From contig AQRW01000125.1 of NCBI GenBank assembly GCA_000402295.1, forward strand, positions 1 through 16,094: a DNA stretch of 16,094 bases, given 5' to 3'. The DNA comes from Candidatus Aerophobus profundus SCGC AAA252-L23 (GTDB lineage Bacteria; Aerophobota; Aerophobia; Aerophobales; Aerophobaceae). Under the pieces are notes generated by a model that saw only the letters and a list, made by a program, of their open reading frames with translations, had not been told where the DNA came from and ran no database searches. Positions 1-5,988 of this stretch are shown one piece after another (the first letter of the stretch is position 1; the number at the start of each line of letters is the position of its first letter). Both the position numbers and the translations under genes were made by a program.

Positions 1-57
1 CAATTATACACGAAAACAGATTCTTCGCAATAATTCTGTTTTTGAAAAGCCTTCCTC

Positions 58-303
58 TCACGGTTGATACTCCCTGTTCAGTAATATTCTGATAATAGTC
101 TCATATTTTACTTCATCAATAATGTCGGGATCAATTACCAAGTGAATATCCATAGAACCAACATGAGTAAAATCGACTCCAGAAGTCCTCAAAATCTTCT
201 GAAAGTCATACCATATGCCCGATAGGTAAAATTCCACCCAAAAAGAAAACCTGGTAAACGCCTCTTTTTGACCGTGCCAGCAATCCCTTTCTCCATCAGG
301 CTT
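58..303 (-). pseudogene. Nucleotidyltransferase-like remnant (AbiEii-type resemblance)
   Basis: An open minus-strand stretch of about 81 codons runs from just after an in-frame TAA at 304-306 to a TGA at 58-60. It has no convincing start or ribosome binding site. Its C-terminal part reads THVGSMDIHLVIDP followed by DEVKYETIIRILL. This resembles the GT/S-x-D-x-D core and following helix of MNT/AbiEii-type nucleotidyltransferases (usual form HVGTxDxDLxxD). The second Asp of the DxD pair is His here, and the preceding segment is interrupted, so a functional enzyme is unlikely. It lies downstream of two other decayed genes on the same strand and belongs to the same degraded segment. Family assignment rests on a short motif only. 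Confidence 0.4.
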
Positions 304-373
304 TTAGAGATATCTTTTACCAGGCACTGTCGAATGGTAGCTTAAGGAAACATTGCTCTTATCTTGGGGTAAA

Positions 374-543
374 CTACAGAAGAAAAAGGACTTGACTAAG
401 GGCAGCGACAGATTTCCTGACATAAAGGCTATCATCGGTCCTTAATTTTTCGATTACCGGTACAATCTTTTCCGGATTTCTGGAAGGACATCATTCAAAG
501 AGCGAATCCCTTTTTCAATTATTTCTCTTACATTATCTATCAT
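374..543 (-). pseudogene. HEAT-repeat (AlkD-like) remnant, frameshifted
   Basis: An ATG at 541-543 overlaps the stop of the upstream fragment (ATGA), a typical coupled-operon arrangement. The first frame reads about 23 codons (MIDNVREIIEKGIRSLNDVL) and soon meets a stop. Another frame takes over near 475 and reads EKIVPVIEKLRTDDSLYVRK and then SVAALSQ before a TAG at 374-376. The DDSLYVRKSVA pattern is characteristic of HEAT/AlkD-like repeats. The switch of frame inside one recognisable repeat shows a frameshifted gene. A sequencing error is possible, but nonsense codons in both neighbours favour real decay. Confidence 0.45.
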
Positions 544-788
544 TGTTCAACGCCCCTCAGATATTTAGAGTATAAATTTCTCACGCCCTTGTTAGGTTCA
601 GTTTTCATTATCTCACTAAACTTAGCAGTTAGTTCTTTTTACAATTTGGGATTGCTTTTTGCGATTTCAGTTAGAGCAAAGTAAGCTCCTTAACCAAATT
701 TTTCATCGCTCTTTAACTCTTCCGCCAAAAGAGTGACAATTTCTTTTGGCTTCTTCTTTGACTTGAGTGTTTCATCTATTGTTGCCAT
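540..788 (-). pseudogene. Small helical (HEAT-like) protein with two in-frame TAA codons
   Basis: A strong ribosome binding site (GGAGGT, five bases from the ATG at 786-788) opens an 82-codon frame. It encodes a charged, helical protein beginning MATIDETLKSKKKPKEIVTL. The frame is broken by TAA at codon 33 (690-692) and codon 50 (639-641), yet the reading on both sides is continuous and protein-like (GAYFALTEIAKSNPKL, then KELTAKFSEIM). It ends at 540-542, overlapping the ATG of the next fragment. Two nonsense mutations in an otherwise intact frame mark it as a pseudogene. The repeat-like helices and the HEAT-like neighbour suggest both were parts of one helical-repeat unit. Confidence 0.45.
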
Positions 789-858
789 TTTTTACCTCCA
801 TTTTCCATACTTGTATTAACGACTTTTTATATATTTTCCAGCGGCGAAGGGCGGAATG

Positions 859-940
859 TCATATAACGTCTCCAGCATAAAAGAAGTTACCGAAGACAAT
901 TTGGGCGCACGAAGTGAGCCGTAAAGCCCGTGTTATATGA
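859..940 (-). repeat. attC-like site A, downstream of the HXXEE gene
   Basis: An 82-bp imperfect palindrome is bounded by a perfect 9-bp inverted repeat, TCATATAAC at 859-867 and GTTATATGA at 932-940. Read on the minus strand its 3' part (CTTTTATGCTGGAGACGTTA) is shared with site B and, less exactly, site C. The AAC...GTT ends, the size and the place just after a gene on the same strand are those of an integron attC site. The RYYYAAC/GTTRRRY consensus is only partly met. Confidence 0.55.
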
Positions 941-969
941 AGTTGCGCCCTCAACCCTCGCCCCGCAGC

Positions 970-1461
970 TTAAATTCCCAGAATCTTGTCTACTTCAATG
1001 AATAGAATTATCGGTAATCCCCAGTACAATAATCCGAACAGAATAGACAGCAGAATCAAACCCAGAGATAGTTTGCCCATTTCACGGATTCTTTTCAACG
1101 CAAGAACAGCAAAAAGCAGGAAGATCAATCCAGTGAAAAGACCTGGAGAATACTCCAAAAAGATGACTGAAAAGACAATATGGTTGAGACTATTCAAAAA
1201 ACCCCAAACAATGATTCCGAGTCCTACGAATAACAATCTCTCTTTGTTGATTCGGTAGATGAGGTAGCCTAACACGAGAAAGAAAATGAAGTAGATGTTG
1301 TGGAGAAGCCATTTAGACACTGTATAGTTCGGGATCGTCCATCGTCTTTCTGCCCAGGCTGGGAACCCGAAGATTCCTTCCTCGAGTAAGTGCAGAGTGA
1401 CATATACCAACAAAGTACCAAGGACAAGATGCTCCAATTTGACTTCCTTGACTCTCAACAT
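970..1461 (-). CDS. HXXEE domain-containing membrane protein
   Basis: This is a 163-aa hydrophobic protein of the HXXEE family (function unknown). The defining motif is visible in the first helix as LHLLEEG (His followed two residues later by Glu-Glu), and a second conserved-looking region reads FLNSLNHIVFS. I count about five membrane segments, so it is an inner-membrane protein. The frame is open upstream to an ATG at 1543-1545, but the ATG at 1459-1461 (MLRVKEVKLEHL) has an AAGGAG ribosome binding site six bases away. The longer start would put 28 charged residues ahead of the family domain, partly encoded by the 46-bp repeat. It stands alone between attC-like sites A and B, like a one-gene cassette. 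Small membrane proteins of this kind are common cassette cargo. Confidence 0.75.
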   Translation of the reverse strand: MLRVKEVKLEHLVLGTLLVYVTLHLLEEGIFGFPAWAERRWTIPNYTVSKWLLHNIYFIFFLVLGYLIYRINKERLLFVGLGIIVWGFLNSLNHIVFSVIFLEYSPGLFTGLIFLLFAVLALKRIREMGKLSLGLILLSILFGLLYWGLPIILFIEVDKILGI

Positions 1462-1528
1462 AGATTTCTCCTTATTATCCGCCGCAGACAATGGCGTTCT
1501 ATGGGCGCGCAATTTCATATATCGGTCG

Positions 1529-1574
1529 TTGCTTTCACGCCGCATGGTTATATTTTGTTATTGTTTGAACCCAA
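1529..1574. repeat. 46-bp direct repeat, copy 1
   Basis: This copy begins TTGCTTTCACGCCGCAT and ends TGTTTGAACCCAA. It matches 3283-3328 at 45 of 46 bases in the same orientation; the difference is G at 1546 versus C at 3300. It lies in the leader between attC-like site B and the HXXEE gene and does not appear to encode anything. Confidence 0.9.
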
Positions 1575-1599
1575 TAACATTATATCGGTGTTCGGAATT

Positions 1600-1692
1600 T
1601 CACCTAACGTCTCCAGCATAAAAGAAATTTTTGCGAAGCAAAAATTTGGGTGAGGGCCGTAAGGCACGAACCTTTTATGCTGGGCTATATGA
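1600..1692 (-). repeat. attC-like site B with a long cruciform
   Basis: On the minus strand the 3' end is GTTAGGTGA, so its first seven bases fit the attC R' consensus GTTRRRY exactly. The 5' end is TCATATAGC. Inside are a perfect 12-bp inverted repeat (CCAGCATAAAAG at 1613-1624, complement at 1672-1683) and a directly adjacent perfect 10-bp inverted repeat with a 3-base loop (1625-1634 and 1638-1647). An outer AATTTCA/TGAAATT pair extends the pairing. It shares CTTTTATGCTGGAGACGTTA with site A. Confidence 0.6.
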
Positions 1693-1738
1693 AATTGCAA
1701 AACAATAATTATTCTATCTTTTTGATTTTCTACCTCCC

Positions 1739-2182
1739 CTACAAAATAGAAGTCAGAAGAAGAACAGCAATAATTGTGATAGTGATTGATGATACCCCAA
1801 TTGGAACCCATACGGGTGCAATCCAAGGACGAGGTATAAGAAAAAGAGCATCAATCGTAGCAAAATCAGATGGCCATTTAATCAAAAGGTAAAGCGAAAA
1901 ATAATAAAACAGATCCCAAAAAGCAAATGTCCAAAAAAAGACAACCATCTTGTCAAGCCATGTTTTTCCAACCAAAAAGGCTAAAGTTACAAGCATTAAT
2001 ATTGTGGCCACTTCTCTTGTTCTCTCAATAAAAATGTAGCGTTTGGGAAATTTTTTGAGCGATTCTCTATTTGATTGTGAGTCAATAATTCCAAGTGCCT
2101 TACGAAGATAAACCACAGCTACTCCCTCTAAATGAGCCATGACAACGCCAAAAAGAGCTAACAATAAAAACTTTTCCATCAT
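1739..2182 (-). CDS. Small integral membrane protein of unknown function
   Basis: This 147-aa protein has about four hydrophobic segments: residues 4-25, about 58-75, about 80-100, and a C-terminal one from about 125. A conserved-looking Glu lies in the first segment (MAHLEGVAV), and RTREVATILML opens the second. Aromatic-rich FFWTFAFWDLFYYFSLY and the Pro/Trp-rich loop RPWIAPVWVPIG follow. I do not recognise a named family. The order of an acidic residue in helix 1, then W/F/Y-rich helices, recalls the neighbouring HXXEE protein without its motif. Two consecutive ATGs serve as start; only a weak AAGAAG lies upstream. It begins about 30 bp after attC-like site C and ends about 47 bp before site B, fitting a one-gene cassette. 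Confidence 0.7.
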   Translation of the reverse strand: MMEKFLLLALFGVVMAHLEGVAVVYLRKALGIIDSQSNRESLKKFPKRYIFIERTREVATILMLVTLAFLVGKTWLDKMVVFFWTFAFWDLFYYFSLYLLIKWPSDFATIDALFLIPRPWIAPVWVPIGVSSITITIIAVLLLTSIL

Positions 2183-2210
2183 AAATTATTTTTCTTCTTG
2201 TTGAACAATT

Positions 2211-2299
2211 TCATAGAACGTTTTGCGGATAAAAGAAATTGTCGAAGGCACTTCGCCCAAATTGCCGAGGCACGAAGCCAGATACACTCTGTTACCTGA
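2211..2299 (-). repeat. attC-like site C, downstream of the GNAT gene
   Basis: This 89-bp element has ends TCATAGAAC (2211-2219) and GTTACCTGA (2291-2299), which keep the TCA-NNN-AAC / GTT-NNN-TGA pattern of sites A and B. On the minus strand the interior contains GGCTTCGTGCC and TTCTTTTATCCGCAAAACGTT, recognisably the same 3' half as sites A and B with substitutions. It sits 75 bp after the acetyltransferase gene and just before the 147-aa gene. Confidence 0.5.
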
Positions 2300-2373
2300 T
2301 GTTGCCCGCATTTCTTATTCCTCGAATGCTGTGTGTCTTTTAACGTAATTGTTTAGTCGCTTGCATTTTGTTG

Positions 2374-3156
2374 CTACAATTTTTTGACCCTTTTGGCTAC
2401 CAGTCTCTTTATTTTCTCATAAGAAAGTGGCGGTCCCTTTGTTACTTTTTTGGCATCTATATATAAAGCGTCTTTTTTCCCATATCGACGCATTACTTCT
2501 TTGTTATTTGTATTGATTGTACAAAATATAACTTTATCGCCAAACTCCTTGGCGACCCTTTTGGCACGTTCATGTGTAATATTGCCGGCGGGACATTGAC
2601 CGTTGAAAAAGGATGTAACTGTAACTTTGCCGGGCGTAAATTCTGGTATGTATTTCTTTTTTATCCATTTTGGCGGTTCCGCATCACCAGAAAAAGGCTT
2701 CCATAACAATATGATTCCTTTATCCGAATCAATTTTTTTATAGCCGTGCTTCTTGAACCAGGAGGCTTTCATCCAGAAAGGTAGTGAAATCCCCCAGGCA
2801 ACCATTCCTTTTGCACCAAAAGCTTTTACATCCTCTTCTGCGGCTTTCAAAAGAGCTTTCCCCATACCTCTTTTTTGGAAGTTCCCCCGACCCCGTTTGT
2901 ACCCATGTACCCAGATACAGTTGATAAAATAAAGGTCTGAACCTTCGGCAAAGGCATATTCTATGGGCATATATTCGATCATTCCTCCAACCTGGTCATT
3001 TTCGTCTATTGCTAACTTCACCCTAAGACCTTTATCTTTCATTCCCTTATACCAAATTTCTTTATGGTTCCCTGCCTCTTTCATCTCTTCACACCAATCT
3101 TCCAGGCATACGAAATATAATTGCTTGTGCTTATCTGTTAGGTCTATTACATTCAT
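2374..3156 (-). CDS. GNAT N-acetyltransferase with C-terminal YoaP-like thioredoxin-fold domain
   Basis: This 260-aa two-domain protein probably transfers an acyl group from acyl-CoA to an unknown small molecule or peptide. Residues 1-155 form a GNAT fold. The acyl-CoA binding motif is at 94-103 (QKRGMGKALL, i.e. Q/RxxGxG), after the beta strand LYFINCIWVHG and before VAWGISLPFWM. Residues 177-260 fit a YoaP-like thioredoxin-fold domain: a strand then FFNGQCPAGN at the active-site position, and GPPLSYEKI near the end. The active site shows C188-P-A-G rather than CxxC, so classical dithiol chemistry is not expected. The ATG has an excellent GGAGG site seven bases away. It stands alone between attC-like sites C and D. 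Acetyltransferases are among the commonest integron cassette cargo. Confidence 0.85.
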   Translation of the reverse strand: MNVIDLTDKHKQLYFVCLEDWCEEMKEAGNHKEIWYKGMKDKGLRVKLAIDENDQVGGMIEYMPIEYAFAEGSDLYFINCIWVHGYKRGRGNFQKRGMGKALLKAAEEDVKAFGAKGMVAWGISLPFWMKASWFKKHGYKKIDSDKGIILLWKPFSGDAEPPKWIKKKYIPEFTPGKVTVTSFFNGQCPAGNITHERAKRVAKEFGDKVIFCTINTNNKEVMRRYGKKDALYIDAKKVTKGPPLSYEKIKRLVAKRVKKL

Positions 3157-3204
3157 TTCTTAGCCTCCAAATTATGATGGGCACGCAGCCCTTTATCATT
3201 TTCC

Positions 3205-3272
3205 ATGGAATAAGACGGGCAAGCGAATTTGGGTGAAGCGAAGCGAAACCGCTTACCCGTGTGATAGACGAA
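3205..3272 (-). repeat. attC-like site D (degenerate)
   Basis: The core is an 11-bp inverted repeat with one mismatch, ACGGGCAAGCG at 3215-3225 against CGCTTACCCGT at 3250-3260. Its R''-side flank (CCGTGTGATAGACGAAGTGG, plus strand, 3257-3276) matches the corresponding flank of site A and the half-site at 15183-15200, apart from a 2-base insertion. The opposite end has lost the GTT consensus. It lies between the GNAT gene and repeat copy 2. Confidence 0.4.
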
Positions 3273-3282
3273 GTGGCGATTA

Positions 3283-3328
3283 TTGCTTTCACGCCGCATC
3301 GTTATATTTTGTTATTGTTTGAACCCAA
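3283..3328. repeat. 46-bp direct repeat, copy 2
   Basis: This is the same 46-bp sequence as 1529-1574 with one mismatch, in the same orientation. It lies between attC-like sites D and E. Neither copy is flanked by an obvious target duplication or transposase gene. Confidence 0.9.
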
Positions 3329-3367
3329 GATAAAGACTCGATGTCGCAACCAGAGCCATTTAGTCTA

Positions 3368-3447
3368 TCGTTCCGAGCGTATCTGAAGTTCGGCGATGAT
3401 AAGATTTTATCATCATCGCTGAATATCAGACATACGCTGTTAAGTGA
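3368..3447 (-). repeat. attC-like site E, overlapping the stop of the 289-aa gene
   Basis: On the minus strand TCACTTAAC (3439-3447; ACTTAAC fits RYYYAAC exactly) is followed by two nested stems. AGCGTATGTCTGA pairs with TCAGATACGCT with a 2-base bulge. GCGATGATGATAA pairs with TTATCATCGC with a 3-base bulge. Unpaired bulges on one arm are a hallmark of attC hairpins. The expected GTT end after ACGCT is not preserved. The TAA of the gene lies inside the R'' box, as in many gene cassettes. The strong inner stem could also act as a transcription terminator. Confidence 0.5.
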
Positions 3448-4309
3448 TGTGTTTGCCCCTCATTCTAAACATTTTTGTATCAATAATGAACTCTAGACCA
3501 GTTGCATTCAACCAGCTATTAATATCATTCAGTAGATCGAAAATGACTTTGGCGTAATAATTTAGTAATTTGTTGTTAATTTTGTAGTAATTAAGACATT
3601 TTTCTAAATTGTATTTAGATATATCTCCGAAGTCATAAACTACAAATTTATCTTCAGCTAAATGTTTTAGTAACATATGCCTATCAGGGAATTTTTTATT
3701 TTCTGGATTCATGTCTACTCCGCTTTGGACCTTATAGTTTTTTGCAATTTGCTCTGTTTCAATGTACAACTCGTCTATTCTTTGAATCGCTTCAAGTGCT
3801 CTCAAGCTCTTCAACACATTAATTATGGATATAATTTGCTCATCTTCCATTTTTTCAAGGATAAACGGATTTCTAAGTAATTCGTGCAAGTCTTTTTCAC
3901 TTATTTCCCAATGCTTGAAAACCTGGAAACCTAAGTATTTATTTTCTCTGAGCTGATTTACTAATCCCTCTTTTCTGAGTGAAAGAAATTTATTGATAGC
4001 TTCATTCGAGAAATCTTTTTCTTCAAGGGTATATACTATTTTTTGAAGTTGATTTAAAATCGACAGCAATTCGCGGTCTACCTGCATTTTTGCATAGTCA
4101 AAAATTTCCTTATTCAGTTTTTTATGAGAAAAAGATTTCGCTGTTTCATAGAAAAAATATAGTAAAGGGATGGCGAAAAAGGCTGCTGCAATATTGATGA
4201 GCAAATCATAAAATTTTGCGTTTAGGAAAACAGCCAGAAAATAAAAAATTACACCTGTGCAGATGACGGCAAGATATGGCAATGACTTTAGTAATTTATT
4301 TTTAAACAT
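3440..4309 (-). CDS. Membrane-anchored helical protein of unknown function
   Basis: This 289-aa protein has two closely spaced N-terminal membrane helices (about residues 10-30 and 36-56). A long, charged, mainly helical region from about residue 60 to the end presumably faces the cytoplasm. I see no catalytic motif and do not recognise the family. The two-helix anchor plus soluble helical body is shared by many accessory proteins of mobile elements, including abortive-infection and toxin proteins, but nothing here proves such a role. It is AT-rich. No clear ribosome binding site precedes the ATG at 4307-4309. The gene begins about 31 bp after a GTTAAGTGA box (4341-4349) and its stop lies in the complementary TCACTTAAC box, which strongly suggests an independent one-gene cassette and not the last gene of the defence operon. 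Confidence 0.75.
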   Translation of the reverse strand: MFKNKLLKSLPYLAVICTGVIFYFLAVFLNAKFYDLLINIAAAFFAIPLLYFFYETAKSFSHKKLNKEIFDYAKMQVDRELLSILNQLQKIVYTLEEKDFSNEAINKFLSLRKEGLVNQLRENKYLGFQVFKHWEISEKDLHELLRNPFILEKMEDEQIISIINVLKSLRALEAIQRIDELYIETEQIAKNYKVQSGVDMNPENKKFPDRHMLLKHLAEDKFVVYDFGDISKYNLEKCLNYYKINNKLLNYYAKVIFDLLNDINSWLNATGLEFIIDTKMFRMRGKHIT

Positions 4310-4340
4310 TTAGCTGTTTCAATTAAAAGGGGTAAACATT

Positions 4341-4385
4341 TCACTTAACTTCAGTATATCCGAACTTGGTTCGCATATAGTCCCA
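4341..4385 (-). repeat. attC-like half-site F at the cassette/operon junction
   Basis: On the minus strand a GTTAAGTGA box (4341-4349, exact GTTRRRY) is preceded by GCGAACCAAGTTCG and flanking TATA-rich bases. These form a short near-palindrome of about 24 bp. The box is the exact complement of the R'' box after the 289-aa gene. No R'' box lies within the next 45 bp, so only the R' half of an attC-like site is present, directly against the 3' end of the 526-aa gene. Confidence 0.4.
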
Positions 4386-4386
4386 T

Positions 4387-5967
4387 TCATACCTTTAATC
4401 TTTTCAATATAGATTGGATTATAGAGCAGAGTAACTCAAAAGGAATCCACAACTTAATGAATTTTACTTCGTCGTCTGTTTCTGAAAGAGACCAATTAAA
4501 CCAACGAAGCGCTCGTCTTATTTTCTCCTCATTCTTTTTATTCTCATTGCCGGAATAGACAATCAACTTGTCCAATTTTGGAAGAAGTAACCTTAAATTT
4601 ATGGGGCGCTTCCAACACTCCAACTTCGGTGTATGTCCGCTCAAAAGGAAAACTTCTCCACTTTTGTCTCCTTTTTTAGATATCACACAACCAAAAGGGT
4701 CGGGATCAAAAGCGATAGGCCAGTTCAATAAGAAAGAGAGCAGATCTAACACTCGATGGACTTTTCTACAAGCAAAATATCTGGCCATGTTTGGATCCAT
4801 AGCAGAAACTTGGTCGACGATCACAAATTCTTTATAATTTTTCAAAATGTCTATGAATCGAGCTTTTGATTTTCCATCTAAGAAATCAATGCTGGTGGTG
4901 AACCTAAGAAACAGGTCTTCAAAATCAATCATACCACCAGGGAACTGGAAACCTTCAACGGGAATGACGACCATCCATTTTTTCTCTTTTTCTTGGAGTC
5001 TCTCCAAAAAATTGCGCATTTCCTCTTCGGCGCTTACGGGAAAGCTAATAAGGGTTCTGCGGACAGTCTCTAAGAATATTCTATCAATTCGTTTGTCTTT
5101 AATCCAACCAAGGTGATGCCCGGGAAATTGATACGGATAAAGTTTCATTGCCTCCGAGATCTCTTGAGCCAAGATCGATATACCCTTCTTCTGCAAATAT
5201 TCAGCCAAAACAATGGGAATATTTTCTTTGTAATCACCGATGCAAGAGGCTAAAATGACATCTGAAAAATCCGGCCAAAACTCCTCTAAGTCAACAGAGG
5301 CCAATTTCTCGGCAATACCAGGGCTATAAGTTGATTTGAATACCCATTTAGGATGGTCGACCATAAAACCACGAAGTATTGCCACGTAACCCAGAATCGC
5401 TTTCCTGCGCAGTTGATTTGCCTGTTGCTTAGAAATCAGAATTTCGTAATTGATGATCAGGTTTTCAAAAAAGAAATTGGCAAGTTTTTGATCTAAATCA
5501 TTAAAGTACTTTCTCCACTGGGTAGGCGACAGCTTGCTTTTAACATCTGGAGCAGGGGGATACGTACTCACGTCACCGATCAATGATTCCCACTCATTCC
5601 ATCTTCTCCCAATGAGAAGAGAGCCGATGTCTTGAGGTCTATCAACCTCAGTAATCGGTATAGTTCTATCGAGTAATTCATCTAAGTGATATACCAAGTT
5701 TTCCAATAATTCCTGGGCTATTGGTGAGTCAAGTTTTCCAAGGTCTTGAGCAATTTTTTCATCAAGGTCAAAACCCTTCGACTCTTTCAAAACCTTATAC
5801 AATCTTTTCAATTCTTGTTTTTTGGACTTATAAAATCTGGCTTTCGCTAAACGACTAACTTCTTTTTCGAGAAGACAAAAGATCACTAATCTCCAAAACT
5901 CCTGCGAGAAAACCAGCCCTTTACCTTGAATACTTTTAGGCTTTCTTCTTCTGTATATTACTTCCAA
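4387..5967 (-). CDS. 526-aa defence-operon protein with a HEPN-like C-terminal segment
   Basis: This is the last gene of the helicase-methylase-SIR2 operon, 21 bp after the SIR2 gene. It starts at TTG 5965-5967, supported by a GGAGGTG ribosome binding site eight bases away. Residues 1-310 are charged and helical with no family I recognise. Around 330-430 lies a mixed alpha/beta part (WMVVIPVEGFQFP, DFEDLFLRFTT, FVIVDQVSAMDP). The C-terminus reads RALRWFNWSLSE followed by DEVKFIKLWIPFELL. That pattern, R-A-x-R-W then K-F-x-x-LW-I-x-x-E, is common at the start of HEPN modules in ApeA-like and related defence proteins. The protein ends about 13 residues later, before the RxxxxH motif such modules normally carry. 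It may be truncated at the attC-like junction. Function unassigned. Confidence 0.7.
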   Translation of the reverse strand: MEVIYRRRKPKSIQGKGLVFSQEFWRLVIFCLLEKEVSRLAKARFYKSKKQELKRLYKVLKESKGFDLDEKIAQDLGKLDSPIAQELLENLVYHLDELLDRTIPITEVDRPQDIGSLLIGRRWNEWESLIGDVSTYPPAPDVKSKLSPTQWRKYFNDLDQKLANFFFENLIINYEILISKQQANQLRRKAILGYVAILRGFMVDHPKWVFKSTYSPGIAEKLASVDLEEFWPDFSDVILASCIGDYKENIPIVLAEYLQKKGISILAQEISEAMKLYPYQFPGHHLGWIKDKRIDRIFLETVRRTLISFPVSAEEEMRNFLERLQEKEKKWMVVIPVEGFQFPGGMIDFEDLFLRFTTSIDFLDGKSKARFIDILKNYKEFVIVDQVSAMDPNMARYFACRKVHRVLDLLSFLLNWPIAFDPDPFGCVISKKGDKSGEVFLLSGHTPKLECWKRPINLRLLLPKLDKLIVYSGNENKKNEEKIRRALRWFNWSLSETDDEVKFIKLWIPFELLCSIIQSILKRLKV

Positions 5968-5988
5968 AACTAATTCACCTCCAATTTT

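Noticed and set aside
540..788. Recoded TAA (alternative genetic code) in the left-edge gene
   Set aside because: TAA ends other intact genes in the window (for example at 970 and 3440), and neighbouring fragments also carry frameshifts, so simple decay is the better explanation.
1462..1545. ATG at 1545 as start of the HXXEE protein
   Set aside because: The extra 28 residues are charged, partly encoded by the 46-bp direct repeat, and lack a ribosome binding site, whereas the ATG at 1461 has AAGGAG.
1390..1892. Plus-strand frames opposite the membrane protein genes
   Set aside because: They are shadows of minus-strand genes or run through the palindromes, with no ribosome binding sites or protein-like composition.
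859..3447. CRISPR array or REP-type tandem repeats
   Set aside because: The repeated palindromes are 70-95 bp, diverged, hundreds of bases apart and each tied to a gene end; there are no regular spacers or cas genes.
4310..4386. Frameshifted continuation of the 526-aa protein
   Set aside because: The other frames downstream of the TGA give only short, non-HEPN-like readings before stopping, and the GTTAAGTGA box follows at once; truncation at a junction fits better than a frameshift.
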